A stretch of DNA of 64,000 nt from Pseudobutyrivibrio sp. YE44 (GCF_900104335.1 NZ_FMXT01000001.1:744001-808000), one strand, 5' to 3'; shown: positions 33,220 to 42,393, counted from the first letter of the stretch. Notes: a model not told the origin generated them from the sequence alone. Numbers and translations are program-made.

Positions 33220-34551
33220 TTAAACGGCCTGGCTATTTGAATTTGAATCCGCATTTACGTTATTGATTCCGTCAATTGCTGCAAAACCCTTTTCAAGATC
33301 TTCAATGATGTCATCAATATGCTCTGTACCGATTGAAAGTCTGATTGTAGACTGTGTAATTCCCTGATCAAGTAACTCTTCCTCTGTAAGCTGTGAGTGA
33401 GTTGTTGTAGCAGGATGAATTACTAAGCTCTTAACATCTGCAACGTTTGCAAGAATAGAGAAAATCTGAAGATTATCAATAAACTTGTATGCTGCTTCCT
33501 TGCCGCCCTTAATTTCAAAGGTAAAGATGCTACCGCCATTCTTAGGGAAGTATTTCTTGTATACTTCGTGATCTGGATGATCTGCCAAAGAAGGATGATT
33601 TACCTTAGAAACCTTTGGATGATTCTTAAGGAACTCTACAACCTTTGTGGTATTTTCTGCATGTCTATCGAGACGAAGTGGAAGTGTCTCAATTCCCTGA
33701 AGAAGAAGGAATGCATTAAATGGAGAGATTGTAGCTCCAGTGTCGCGTAGTAAGATTGCTCTAATGTATGTTACAAATGCAGCTGGTGCTGTTGCATCTG
33801 CAAAAGAAATACCATGATAGCTTGGATTTGGCTCTGCAATGGCAGGGAACTTTCCACTCTTCTTCCAATCATAGGTACCAGCCTCAACGATTACACCACC
33901 AAGTGTTGTTCCGTGTCCACCGAAAAACTTTGTTGCTGAATGAACTACGATGTCTGCGCCGTGCTCGATAGGACGTACCCAATATGCTGCACCAAAGGTG
34001 TTATCTACTACAAGTGGTAAATCATGTCTGTGAGCGATTTCTGCAAGTGCATCAATATCAGGAATATCAGAATTTGGATTTCCAAGTGTCTCAATGTAGA
34101 TTGCCTTTGTGTCTTCCTGAATAGCATCCTCAACCTCTTTAAGATTGTGAGCATCTACAAATGTTGCTGTAACACCATACTGTGGAAGTGTATGTGCAAG
34201 TAAGTTGTAGCTTCCACCGTAGATTGTCTTCTGTGCTACGATGTGTCCACCTCCTGCTGCCAAGGCTTCGATTGTGTATGTGATAGCTGCTGCTCCAGAT
34301 GCAACTGCAAGTGCTGCTGTGCCACCTTCAAGAGCTGCTACTCTCTGCTCTAAAACACCCTGTGTTGAATTTGTAAGTCTTCCATAAATATTTCCTGCAT
34401 CTGCAAGACCAAATCTATCAGCTGCGTGCTGTGAATCTCTAAATACATATGAAGTTGTCTGGTAAATAGGTACTGCTCTTGCGTCAGATGCTGGATCTGG
34501 ATTTTCCTGTCCTACGTGAAGTGCTAATGTTTCGAATCTATAGTTTGCCAT
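33220..34551 (-). CDS. metY: O-acetylhomoserine sulfhydrylase
   Basis: A 443-residue Cys/Met-metabolism PLP enzyme. ETLALHVGQENPD at the N-terminus, YGRLTNSTQ, DNTFGAAY and the PLP Lys in HSATKFFGGHGT (about 210) mark the MetY group. It makes homocysteine from O-acetylhomoserine and sulfide or a protein thiocarboxylate. A 17-residue Asn/Ser tail is unusual. Translation starts behind AAAGGAG, 30 bp after a cysteine-rich leader ORF; the promoter carries the island operator. Confidence 0.9.
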   Translation of the reverse strand: MANYRFETLALHVGQENPDPASDARAVPIYQTTSYVFRDSQHAADRFGLADAGNIYGRLTNSTQGVLEQRVAALEGGTAALAVASGAAAITYTIEALAAGGGHIVAQKTIYGGSYNLLAHTLPQYGVTATFVDAHNLKEVEDAIQEDTKAIYIETLGNPNSDIPDIDALAEIAHRHDLPLVVDNTFGAAYWVRPIEHGADIVVHSATKFFGGHGTTLGGVIVEAGTYDWKKSGKFPAIAEPNPSYHGISFADATAPAAFVTYIRAILLRDTGATISPFNAFLLLQGIETLPLRLDRHAENTTKVVEFLKNHPKVSKVNHPSLADHPDHEVYKKYFPKNGGSIFTFEIKGGKEAAYKFIDNLQIFSILANVADVKSLVIHPATTTHSQLTEEELLDQGITQSTIRLSIGTEHIDDIIEDLEKGFAAIDGINNVNADSNSNSQAV

Positions 34552-34581
34552 AATTTTAATCTCCTTTATTAAACAAAATTT

Positions 34582-34665
34582 TTAACAACAGTAACAGCAA
34601 CAACAACCCTGCATTCGTTGATATTTGCAATTGTGTCTTACAAAAGAAATTAAAAGTTTTTTCAT
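34582..34665 (-). CDS. Cysteine-rich leader peptide before metY
   Basis: A 28-codon frame in the metY 5' leader: ATG at 34665, stop TAA at 34582-34584. The 27-residue product has seven cysteines and ends MQGCCCCYCC; six of the last seven codons are Cys (TGT/TGC). A plausible TAGGTAG ribosome site lies 8 nt upstream. It starts about 48 nt after the predicted transcription start and ends 30 nt before the metY ATG. Leader peptides rich in the end-product amino acid are classic attenuation sensors. Translation is not proven. Confidence 0.65.
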   Translation of the reverse strand: MKKLLISFVRHNCKYQRMQGCCCCYCC

Positions 34666-34719
34666 TTTGAACTACCTACCCTTTCGATACATTTTCTTGT
34701 GTTTTTTCTTGTTGAAAAG

Positions 34720-34753
34720 ATATTATTACATATTACCTACTAGGTCAATAGGT
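34720..34753 (-). promoter_or_regulatory. metY promoter with sulfur operator
   Basis: On the minus strand: TTGACC (34743-34748), 17 bp, TAATAT (34720-34725). The -35 box is embedded in the dyad ACCTATTGACCTAGTAGGT (34735-34753). The same arrangement occurs at 55673-55706 and, in a variant, at 40984-41040. Confidence 0.75.
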
Positions 34754-34768
34754 TTTAAGATAAAGAAA

Positions 34769-34811
34769 AACTATAGCCAGTTATCAATGAAATTTATAAC
34801 CAGCTATAGTT
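34769..34811 (-). terminator. Terminator after MATE gene
   Basis: A 16-bp stem with two mismatches (AACTATAGCCAGTTAT facing ATAACCAGCTATAGTT), ending 10 bp past the MATE stop and followed on the minus strand by TTTTTCTTT. Confidence 0.7.
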
Positions 34812-34820
34812 ATATTTTTA

Positions 34821-36206
34821 TTAAAGTGCCTTTACAGTATTTGATGCCTCTCGTTTTTCATTCAATAGCGGTAACAAATTTATGTATAACGCATATGCGT
34901 TAATAACAAGCGCTCCTACCCAAGCACTAATTTCTGCATATGGCGTTGCTTTGAAGCCTATCCTTCCGATGAAGAAAGAAATCACAAACACTCTAAGAAT
35001 CATCTCTGCTATTCCAGAAATCATAGGAAGCATTGGCTTGCCCATTCCCTGGACTGTAGCCCTCACTATAAAGAGTATGTTAAGGAAGATAAGCATTATT
35101 CCACATCTTGGAAGGAAAATACAAACCAACTTAATCTGTTCTTTTCCATCCAAAAGAAAATCTCCAAGCTGCGCTGGCAAAAATACCATAATTGAACCAA
35201 GTATAAGATAGAAAGCTAGGACCATCTTTAGTCCAACCTTAACCCCTTCTTTGATTCTGCCATACTCTTTTGCACCGTAGTTTTGACTAGTAAATGCAGT
35301 AATAGCATTTCCTGTGGTTCCTGCTGGATTCATAAATAAATTCAAGTACTTTGAGCAAACAGCATAAGAAGCCGTGTAAACTACACCATATCCATTTACA
35401 AAGGCTTGAACCACCATGCATCCCACTGCAGTGATGGAATTCATAAGTGCCATTGGAAGACCGTTTTTTAGAAGCTCCCAAAAGATATATCCTTCATTAT
35501 TGAAGTACTTCTTTTCAAGTCTAATCAGATCTATCTGTCTAAGACTATTTATACATATAATTACAGAAATCACTTGAGCAACTACAGTTGCAATGGCAGC
35601 ACCCTCTACACCTGAATGCAACACAAAGATAAATAGACTATCTAAGGATAGATTCACAATTGAAGAAAACAAAATTGCATTCAAAGGTGTTTTACTATCC
35701 CCTAAAGAACGCAACACTGATCCAGCAATGTTATAGGCAATTCCCACAGGCAACCCACCAAATACAATGTAGCCGTATTTTAAACTGTCTTTCATGATAA
35801 CAGGGTCAGTGTTCAAAAATATAAGAAGCTTTGGAAGAAATACTATGCTAAAGGTTGATAGCACAATAGCAAGAATAACTCCCAGCTCAATGGTTGCAGC
35901 TAGTCTGTGTCTAAGCTGTTCTACATCCTTCGCGCCATAGCTTTGTGCAATGAGAACAGCAAAACCATTGGCAAGGCCAAAAGAAAATCCTACTATTAAA
36001 AAGAACAACGAGCCCATATTACCAACTGCGGCAAGAGCATTATCTCCAAGTCCTCTTCCTACAATTAAGGTATCAACAAAGTTATATACCTGCTGAAGCA
36101 TGCTTGTCATAAAGAGTGGCCAAAAGAAAGCCAATATCAGCCTAAAAGGACTTCCCTGTGTAAAATCAATATCCTTCTTTTTTGTGTTATTAAATAGTTT
36201 CACCAT
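34821..36206 (-). CDS. MATE-family efflux transporter
   Basis: A 461-residue protein with twelve hydrophobic segments in two similar halves, beginning GSPFRLILAFFWPLFMTSML. GRGLGDNALAAVG and YGAKDVEQLRH are typical MATE signatures. It exports organic cations or drugs using Na+ or H+. The frame opens 69 bp further upstream inside the cooS terminator; GAGGG before the ATG at 36206 fixes the start. It lies between the cooS operon and metY but has its own terminators, so a sulfur role is doubtful. Confidence 0.85.
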   Translation of the reverse strand: MVKLFNNTKKKDIDFTQGSPFRLILAFFWPLFMTSMLQQVYNFVDTLIVGRGLGDNALAAVGNMGSLFFLIVGFSFGLANGFAVLIAQSYGAKDVEQLRHRLAATIELGVILAIVLSTFSIVFLPKLLIFLNTDPVIMKDSLKYGYIVFGGLPVGIAYNIAGSVLRSLGDSKTPLNAILFSSIVNLSLDSLFIFVLHSGVEGAAIATVVAQVISVIICINSLRQIDLIRLEKKYFNNEGYIFWELLKNGLPMALMNSITAVGCMVVQAFVNGYGVVYTASYAVCSKYLNLFMNPAGTTGNAITAFTSQNYGAKEYGRIKEGVKVGLKMVLAFYLILGSIMVFLPAQLGDFLLDGKEQIKLVCIFLPRCGIMLIFLNILFIVRATVQGMGKPMLPMISGIAEMILRVFVISFFIGRIGFKATPYAEISAWVGALVINAYALYINLLPLLNEKREASNTVKAL

Positions 36207-36224
36207 AATACCCTCAACACATAA

Positions 36225-36258
36225 AAAATGCATACCACATAATTGTAGTATGCATTTT
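36225..36258 (-). terminator. Terminator after cooS operon
   Basis: A perfect 11-bp stem AAAATGCATAC/GTATGCATTTT (36225-36235, 36248-36258) with a 12-nt loop, followed by T-rich sequence on the minus strand. Confidence 0.75.
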
Positions 36259-36325
36259 ACACAATCGATTATCAAGATGGTGGTCTTTAATTGATTACTT
36301 CTTAGTCAATTTTTGTTATTACTTT

Positions 36326-38446
36326 TTAATCCCAGCCTAGAGCCTTTCTCTTTTCCTTCATATCATTTACAATCTGCTTTGCAAGCTCCACTGGATCCGT
36401 ATTTACGTTCATGGTAGAACCAAGCAATTCCTTTGTTCCATATTTCAGGAATTCAATTACATTCTTTGAACCATAAATTGGTGCCTCCACGCAGTGATAT
36501 GAACTGATTCCATTAAGTCTGAAGCCAAGTGCTGCATCGATTCCTTTTTCATTTCCCCACTCAGGTGATGAAAATGCAAATGGAAGCTCGTAAAGATTCT
36601 TCCCTAACTCGCCTGCAATACCTGCAAAGATTCCTGTTGAGCGTGTATTATCAATACACTCTCCCACATGCCATACTGGTGGTAAATCTGGCTCAAGGAA
36701 TTCTCGAAGAGACTCTCCAGCCTTTTCTTTTCCTGATACAGCACAATATCCTAACTTCATAAGTGGGAAGGATGCACATCCATTAGTGATGATAAGTACA
36801 TTGTTCTTAAGAAGCTCATCTGCCACATCAATAATACATTTCTCGTAAAGTACTTTAGGATTGTTACAGCCAACCATATTTACTACACCAAGAATCTGAC
36901 CTGATTTAATAGCCTCAGCAAGTGGCTTCATGCTGCCAAATCTTCTGTGGATGTATTCAACAGAAAATCCCACCTCTGCCTCTACCTCATATGGTGGTAT
37001 GTAAACTGGAATTCCTTTTCTATCCTCAAAGCTTTCAATGGCACGTCTTACAATTTTTTCAGCAAGCTCCTTTGTCTGACCAATGTTGCTGTGATGATGA
37101 TCATATTCATAGCGCTCTGCACCTGGAAGACGAGCCGAATCACTTGTGGTAACAACAACTGTCTTAAAGCATTTAGCCACATCCATAATAGATGGGAAAA
37201 CATCCTGCACATCAGCTACCCACAAATCAAGAGCACCTGTGCCAAGAACAAGTTCTGCCGACACTGCATTTGAAAGAGGAATAACGCCGCTGTCTCTGTA
37301 CATTGCAGAAAGACCAGAACAGCAAATACCGTAAAAACGAATTCCTTTAGCTCCTTTTGATTTTGCAAGTTCTACTAAATCTTCTCTCTTTCCAGCAGCC
37401 ACTATCTGACTAACAAGAGTTGGAAGATGGCCGTGAACAGCAACATTAACATAGCCCTTCTCAAGAGCTCCTATATTAACCTTAGAGGTTACTCTATCTC
37501 CAACACCAAATAACGAGTCTGTGGCAAGGCTGGCTCCTACCACCCCTGAGAAGGTAAAGGCAAGACCACAGCGAAGGAATTGCTGCATGATGCTCTTCCA
37601 GTCACCATCAGTTGCGCAACCTGACTTGTGATATGCTTCAAACACCTCGTGATAAGCGCTTATAGGAAGGATGTCTAATTCCTCCCACACCTTTTGGCGC
37701 TCTAGCAAAGCACAGGCTCTGATGGTTTTATAATCATCAGGTACAGTTCTTGATAAGTCCTCCAGCAAAACATCTGCTAAATCCTTAGCAACGTTCTTAA
37801 GCTGTCGGTTCTTTTCTCTAATACCAAAAGCCTTAGCTGTACTTCTGATTTTCTGTTCGCCAAGAAGTGGAATATCAAGTTCACCTTCTGCAACCTTCTT
37901 TAAAGTGAGCATTACCTCTCGGGCGTGCATACCGTGCTGTGCTGCACCAGCTGCTGCGGAGCGAAGTAGGTTTCTAGCTACAATCAAATCTGCATCTGCA
38001 CCACAGACACCTCTCTGAGCCTTTGCTGTAATTCTACAAGGTCCCATGTTACAAATCTTACAGCAGGTACCACATAACCCGAAATTACACTGAGGCTTTT
38101 GAGCATCAAATCTATCGAAGGCTGTATCAATTCCAAGCTGCTCCATTCTAAGAAGCATATCCCTTACTGCTGGGTCCGGAGTCTGATCAATTACATCCTG
38201 CTTCGATGGAAAGGTCTTTCGATATTCCTGGACAGCATTCATATAATCTTTTGTGAAATCCTCTGGGCTGCTCTCTCCGCCATGGTCGCTAGCTTTAAGT
38301 GTAACTGTAGGAATTCCATGCTCATCAAAACCTATTAAATTTCTGTGTGAGTGGATATGCTCAAGACCATGCTTTCCATGAGAATGATTGTGTTCATGGC
38401 TGTGACAGTGCTCATGTGTATGTTCTTCTGTATGTGTGTGACTCAT
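36326..38446 (-). CDS. cooS: Variant Ni-Fe carbon monoxide dehydrogenase
   Basis: A 706-residue CooS homologue. The first 34 residues hold 14 His, a likely nickel-binding tail. The B/D-cluster cysteines are all present (QKPQC, GLCGTCC, KICNMGPC, GVC). For the active C cluster, His in VAVHGHLP and Cys in GICCSG, MVGCNNPK, TNGCASF and VGECIDN are kept, but the DVQC cysteine is Asp (VADVQDVFPS). Two His of the proton relay are also missing. CO oxidation may therefore be lost or changed. It is last in an operon with a sulfonate-type ABC transporter behind the sulfur operator. GGGAG precedes the ATG. Confidence 0.8.
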   Translation of the reverse strand: MSHTHTEEHTHEHCHSHEHNHSHGKHGLEHIHSHRNLIGFDEHGIPTVTLKASDHGGESSPEDFTKDYMNAVQEYRKTFPSKQDVIDQTPDPAVRDMLLRMEQLGIDTAFDRFDAQKPQCNFGLCGTCCKICNMGPCRITAKAQRGVCGADADLIVARNLLRSAAAGAAQHGMHAREVMLTLKKVAEGELDIPLLGEQKIRSTAKAFGIREKNRQLKNVAKDLADVLLEDLSRTVPDDYKTIRACALLERQKVWEELDILPISAYHEVFEAYHKSGCATDGDWKSIMQQFLRCGLAFTFSGVVGASLATDSLFGVGDRVTSKVNIGALEKGYVNVAVHGHLPTLVSQIVAAGKREDLVELAKSKGAKGIRFYGICCSGLSAMYRDSGVIPLSNAVSAELVLGTGALDLWVADVQDVFPSIMDVAKCFKTVVVTTSDSARLPGAERYEYDHHHSNIGQTKELAEKIVRRAIESFEDRKGIPVYIPPYEVEAEVGFSVEYIHRRFGSMKPLAEAIKSGQILGVVNMVGCNNPKVLYEKCIIDVADELLKNNVLIITNGCASFPLMKLGYCAVSGKEKAGESLREFLEPDLPPVWHVGECIDNTRSTGIFAGIAGELGKNLYELPFAFSSPEWGNEKGIDAALGFRLNGISSYHCVEAPIYGSKNVIEFLKYGTKELLGSTMNVNTDPVELAKQIVNDMKEKRKALGWD

Positions 38447-38462
38447 TTTAATTCTCCCTTTA

Positions 38463-39236
38463 CTAAATGTTGTATTCAATATTCTCTTCCGTCTTCATGT
38501 TCAGCAAGTCAAATATCTTATCTCTGACTAACAAGAAATCTCCGCTGGTTCTATCTCTGAAATGATGAAGAGGAACTGTAATAACCCCTTTTACTTTGCC
38601 AGGATTAGGTGTCATTACTACAATTCTATCTGCTAAATAAACTGCTTCTTCTATATCGTGAGTTACAAAGATGATTGTCTTCTTTTCGTTTTTGCAAATA
38701 TCCAAAATATCATCCTGAAGCTTCATTCTGGTGATAGCATCCAGCGCGCCAAAAGGCTCGTCCATGAATATAATATCTGGCTCAACCGCAAGGGCTCTTG
38801 CTATTGCAACTCTTTGCTTCATACCACCTGAAAGCTGTCGCGGAAAGCTATTTGCAAAGTCTTCCAGCTTTACTAACTTCAAATACTCTAGCGCCTTTTC
38901 ACGCCTAGCTTTTTTATCAATGCCCTGTGCCTCAAGACCCAGCTCTACATTCTTTACAACAGTGCGCCATGGCAACAGACCATAGTTTTGAAATATGGTT
39001 ACGTTCTTTGTACTTGGAGCTGTAACCTCTTTTCCATCTATTTGCACTCTACCATGATTTGCCAAATCAAAGCCTGCGATAGCGTTAAGTAATGTGCTTT
39101 TGCCGCAGCCAGATGGACCAAGAAGACATATAAACTCACCTTTTTCTATATCAAGGTTAACCTCAGTAAGAGCTGTGAACTCTGTGCCATTTTCTGTGAA
39201 GGTTTTCCCTGCATTTTCTATATGAATGTATGACAT
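38463..39236 (-). CDS. ABC transporter ATPase, nitrate/sulfonate type
   Basis: A 257-residue ATPase. Walker A LGPSGCGKSTLL, Q-loop, signature LSGGMKQRVAIARAL, Walker B DIIFMDEPFGALD and a switch His in FVTHDIEEA. It matches the SsuB/TauB/NrtD group. Its start overlaps the permease stop by 1 bp. With the permease and binding protein it forms a complete importer for a sulfonate, sulfate ester or similar anion. Confidence 0.85.
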   Translation of the reverse strand: MSYIHIENAGKTFTENGTEFTALTEVNLDIEKGEFICLLGPSGCGKSTLLNAIAGFDLANHGRVQIDGKEVTAPSTKNVTIFQNYGLLPWRTVVKNVELGLEAQGIDKKARREKALEYLKLVKLEDFANSFPRQLSGGMKQRVAIARALAVEPDIIFMDEPFGALDAITRMKLQDDILDICKNEKKTIIFVTHDIEEAVYLADRIVVMTPNPGKVKGVITVPLHHFRDRTSGDFLLVRDKIFDLLNMKTEENIEYNI

Positions 39237-39997
39237 TACTGTTCACCTCCCCATGCCTTTAAGATTCTCTTCTCTGCAAGTCCAATTAAGAAATCAAGCA
39301 ATAATCCAATGAGACCAATCACAAGGATTGTAGCTAAAAGAATATCTGCTCTAATGTTATTTCTCGCATCAATTATCTGATAGCCAAGTCCTGACTGGGC
39401 ACCTACCATCTCACCTGCCACAAGGAAAATCCATGCACTTCCAAGCGCAAGGTGAATAGCGTTTGCAATCTGTGGGAATGCGGCTGGTAATATCACCTTC
39501 CACATAAGTGCCGGCTGCTTTATTCCAAAGTTGTCAGATACTCTGAAATAAATATCATCTATTTTTGATACAGCAGACACTGTAGATAGAAGAACTGGGA
39601 AAAATGCTGCTATGAAAATGATGACGATTGCTGGTAAATCTCCAATTCCAAAAAGTAAAACCACAAATGGCATCCATGCTGTTGGTGATATTGGTCGAAG
39701 TAACTGCAAGGTTGGATTCACATAGTTAAAAACCCTTGGCAGACTTCCTAGAATCAATCCTAAGAAAACTGCAATAATTACAGACAGGCCATAGCCAATT
39801 ACAAATCTGTACATACTTGCTGCGATTGATGCAATAAGCGTTCCATCTGATATCATTTCCACCAAGGCTTGTAATGCCATAAGAGGTGATGGAAATAATG
39901 CTTCGCTATAATCACTTATGATAAATGCCAATTGCCAGATTCCTATTAATATTAATATTGATACAACTACATATTTGAAAGAGATTAATTTCTTCAT
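39236..39997 (-). CDS. ABC transporter permease, nitrate/sulfonate type
   Basis: A 253-residue membrane protein with about six helices and the EAA-loop (VILPAAFPQIANAIHLALGSAW) that contacts the ATPase. It belongs to the SsuC/TauC group. It sits between the binding protein and the ATPase. Confidence 0.85.
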   Translation of the reverse strand: MKKLISFKYVVVSILILIGIWQLAFIISDYSEALFPSPLMALQALVEMISDGTLIASIAASMYRFVIGYGLSVIIAVFLGLILGSLPRVFNYVNPTLQLLRPISPTAWMPFVVLLFGIGDLPAIVIIFIAAFFPVLLSTVSAVSKIDDIYFRVSDNFGIKQPALMWKVILPAAFPQIANAIHLALGSAWIFLVAGEMVGAQSGLGYQIIDARNNIRADILLATILVIGLIGLLLDFLIGLAEKRILKAWGGEQ

Positions 39998-40018
39998 GCC
40001 TTCCCCTTTGTCAATCGA

Positions 40019-40945
40019 TTAAAAGTCGCTCTTTACAAAATCATCATATGCTGGTGGATTATCTGAAAGACCATAAGCCTTCACTTTCTCAGCAAGCTCA
40101 TTGTATTGTTCTTCAGTAATCTCAAGATCATCATAAGAAATCCACTTAAGTGAAATATCAAGTACATCGTCCTTCTGATTTAAATACTTCTTAGCAACAC
40201 TCTTTGCTGTATCTGCATCAAGATTATTTCCAGCAGTCTTATATCCTTCCACAAAAGCCTTTGCTGTATCTGAATGATTATCAATAAAATCATCTGTAAG
40301 AACTAAAGCGCAGCAAACTGAATCCTCCCAAAGCTCCTCAGAAGTATATAGAACCTTTCCTGCTCCAATTGAGACGCCCATTGCACCAAATGGCTCAGCC
40401 ACACAGTAGCCATCAATTGTTCCAGCAGCAAGTGCTGAAGGCATCTCTGTAGGTGCTAGCTCTACCACATTGATGTCTTCAATAGTAAGACCATTTTTAG
40501 CAAGAGCATCATTTACAAGTATGTTGTGTGATGATTGACGATGTGGGATAGCAACTGTTTTTCCTTTTAAATCAGCTCCATCCTTTACGTCGTTCGAAAC
40601 GATGATTACATTTCCATCCTTATGACCAAGGGCAACTGCCTTGATTCCAACACCCTCAGCCTTTGACTTCATTGCAAGCTCAATAAGTACTGACGCACCG
40701 TCTACCTGTCCTGAATTAAGAGCATCCAAAAGCTCTGGCCAAGAACCATATTTCACAAGTTCAACTCTTACCTTGTCATTGCTTGCTAGCTCCTCTGCCT
40801 CTTCAAGAGCCGCAAGAGAATGAGTTATAGGAAGATAAGCAATCTTCACGGTCTCAGCTGATTCACTTGCTTTTGCACTGCCACAGCCAACAAAAGCAAA
40901 GCATGTAACGATTAGTAATGATGTTAATAGTAAAATTCTTTTCAT
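40019..40945 (-). CDS. ABC transporter substrate-binding lipoprotein
   Basis: A 308-residue lipoprotein. Lipobox FVGCG (Cys about residue 21). The mature domain is of the NMT1/SsuA type: VKIAYLPITHSLAA, LLDALNSGQVDGASV, SSHNILVNDALAKNGL and VAEPFGAMGV. These proteins bind sulfonates, nitrate, bicarbonate or pyrimidines. The frame opens at GTG 40960, but GGAGG lies 7 nt before the ATG at 40945. First gene of the operon ending with cooS; the operator upstream points to a sulfur compound. Confidence 0.85.
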   Translation of the reverse strand: MKRILLLTSLLIVTCFAFVGCGSAKASESAETVKIAYLPITHSLAALEEAEELASNDKVRVELVKYGSWPELLDALNSGQVDGASVLIELAMKSKAEGVGIKAVALGHKDGNVIIVSNDVKDGADLKGKTVAIPHRQSSHNILVNDALAKNGLTIEDINVVELAPTEMPSALAAGTIDGYCVAEPFGAMGVSIGAGKVLYTSEELWEDSVCCALVLTDDFIDNHSDTAKAFVEGYKTAGNNLDADTAKSVAKKYLNQKDDVLDISLKWISYDDLEITEEQYNELAEKVKAYGLSDNPPAYDDFVKSDF

Positions 40946-40983
40946 ATTCTTATCCTCCACTTTATCTTAATAAATTCCTATCG

Positions 40984-41040
40984 CCTACTAGGTTGATAGG
41001 ATAATAACAAAATAAAAGAACTAGGTCAATAAACCTAGTT
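40984..41040 (-). promoter_or_regulatory. Promoter and operators of the ABC-cooS operon
   Basis: On the minus strand: TTGACC (41024-41029), 17 bp, TATTAT (41001-41006). One dyad, AACTAGGT-N6-ACCTAGTT (41019-41040), covers the -35 box. A second site, CCTATCAACCTAGTAGG (40984-41000), lies just after the -10 box. The half-sites match the operators at 34735 and 55688. Confidence 0.7.
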
Positions 41041-41087
41041 CCCACAATATCTGATAGCTGGGTATCAAATATATTAATAACAAACAT

Positions 41088-41729
41088 TTAATCCTTGCAC
41101 AAATCCTCTGGCCTGCACTTTAAAACTTTACTTAATGATAAAACAGTAGATGCAGCTGCCTTATTTATATCCTTAGCTCCAATTTCATACTGCTGCAAAG
41201 TTCTAAGATTAATCCCTGCCTCCTTTGCCAATTCACTCTGTGACAAACCATAAAGTTTTCTGTATGCCTGAAGTCTTCTAACAGTATCTGAATGTTCCGC
41301 TTTACTATTAATATATTCAACAATCTTTTCTTCATCCATCTCATGATAAGGATTATATTTTTTACTAAGTTCTTCTACTGTGATAATCTTCTGAATATCT
41401 CTAAATGATTTTCCAGAAGACCATTGATAGTATGCCAACACCCATCCAGTCCAGTATTCTACTGTTGGTGGAGTATATGAAGTATCTACTTCCTTGTGAC
41501 TATCACTCCCATAGACCTTAGTTACAACTACATCCACTAATTCAGTCCCAGACTTGCCTGAAACATATCTAGGATTTCCCACTTCAAACTGAGCAGCTAT
41601 ACCAGAAGTAATAAATAAATGCATAAAAAAATCCAAGTTAAATTTATAAACATTCGCTGCAACATCTAAAGCTTCTGCCAAATTCATCATTGCATCATTT
41701 AAATACATCTGATTATATGCATGAACCAT
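41088..41729 (-). CDS. XRE-family antitoxin-like regulator
   Basis: A 213-residue protein. Residues 1 to about 145 form a domain of unknown function, often paired with DUF3990 proteins. The last 65 residues are a Cro/C1 helix-turn-helix (RRLQAYRKLYGLSQSELAKE, then GINLRTLQQYEIGAKD). It is 1 bp downstream of the DUF3990 gene. It probably neutralises that protein and represses their promoter, which carries a palindrome at 42394-42413. Confidence 0.65.
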   Translation of the reverse strand: MVHAYNQMYLNDAMMNLAEALDVAANVYKFNLDFFMHLFITSGIAAQFEVGNPRYVSGKSGTELVDVVVTKVYGSDSHKEVDTSYTPPTVEYWTGWVLAYYQWSSGKSFRDIQKIITVEELSKKYNPYHEMDEEKIVEYINSKAEHSDTVRRLQAYRKLYGLSQSELAKEAGINLRTLQQYEIGAKDINKAAASTVLSLSKVLKCRPEDLCKD

Positions 41730-41730
41730 A

Positions 41731-42384
41731 CTACTGCTCCTTTCTTACTAAATCTAAAAGATATACTCCATCTTTATCCATGGTATTTGTTATATTATTA
41801 AAGCTTTCTCTTGCACCCATATCTCTAGACACTTTCTTAGGATAATAGTCATCATAATCTACAGGAATGGCTTCAATAAATTTCAATTTAGAAAAAGCCT
41901 TTTCACTCTTGATGAAATACTGCTTTCCAAGATCACCTAAGTACATAGCTTTCTCCAACTGTGAAATACTGATTGAGTTTGAAATAAATGCTCTTGCAAA
42001 TGAAAAATAAGAATCATCAGCTCTGTATCCAACAATGTAATCATATCCATCTATATCTACATGATAGTTTCTTTTTAAATATTCCAAGCCATCTTGAGCT
42101 ATAGGTGTGTTTATCCTGACATCACGGTGTTCCAATAAAACAGTCAACCAATGTAATATAGAATACTCACTACTATTTAAATCCAAAAAATTCAACCCCT
42201 TGGTATTAAAATCATAGGAATTAACAATACCAGGACGATTAGTATCTACTGCCCATTCCTTAGCAAGCTCAATATGCTTGGTACAATAAAAGCCCTGTCC
42301 ATAATCATTATTGATTTTTCCGCCATTATACAATGGTTTCTCTATAATTTTTTCTGAACCATGATATAAAACCAGCTTATCCAT
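41731..42384 (-). CDS. DUF3990 protein, ART-like toxin candidate
   Basis: A 217-residue protein. KLVLYHGSEKII near the start, YGQGFYCTKHIELAKEWA, and YDYIVGYRADDSYF mark DUF3990, a family related to ADP-ribosyltransferases (His, Tyr/Ser and acidic motif). It lies upstream of an XRE protein with 1 bp between, the order of many toxin-antitoxin pairs. The target is unknown. It interrupts the sulfur island and has its own promoter. Confidence 0.65.
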   Translation of the reverse strand: MDKLVLYHGSEKIIEKPLYNGGKINNDYGQGFYCTKHIELAKEWAVDTNRPGIVNSYDFNTKGLNFLDLNSSEYSILHWLTVLLEHRDVRINTPIAQDGLEYLKRNYHVDIDGYDYIVGYRADDSYFSFARAFISNSISISQLEKAMYLGDLGKQYFIKSEKAFSKLKFIEAIPVDYDDYYPKKVSRDMGARESFNNITNTMDKDGVYLLDLVRKEQ

Positions 42385-42393
42385 ATAGCCCCC

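Noticed and set aside
34552-34720. S-box (SAM) or T-box leader before metY
   Set aside because: No conserved T-box sequence, no SAM-aptamer core and no terminator; the leader instead contains the Cys-rich ORF.
36326-38446. Wood-Ljungdahl acetyl-CoA pathway locus
   Set aside because: No acetyl-CoA synthase, corrinoid protein or maturation genes; one C-cluster ligand is altered.
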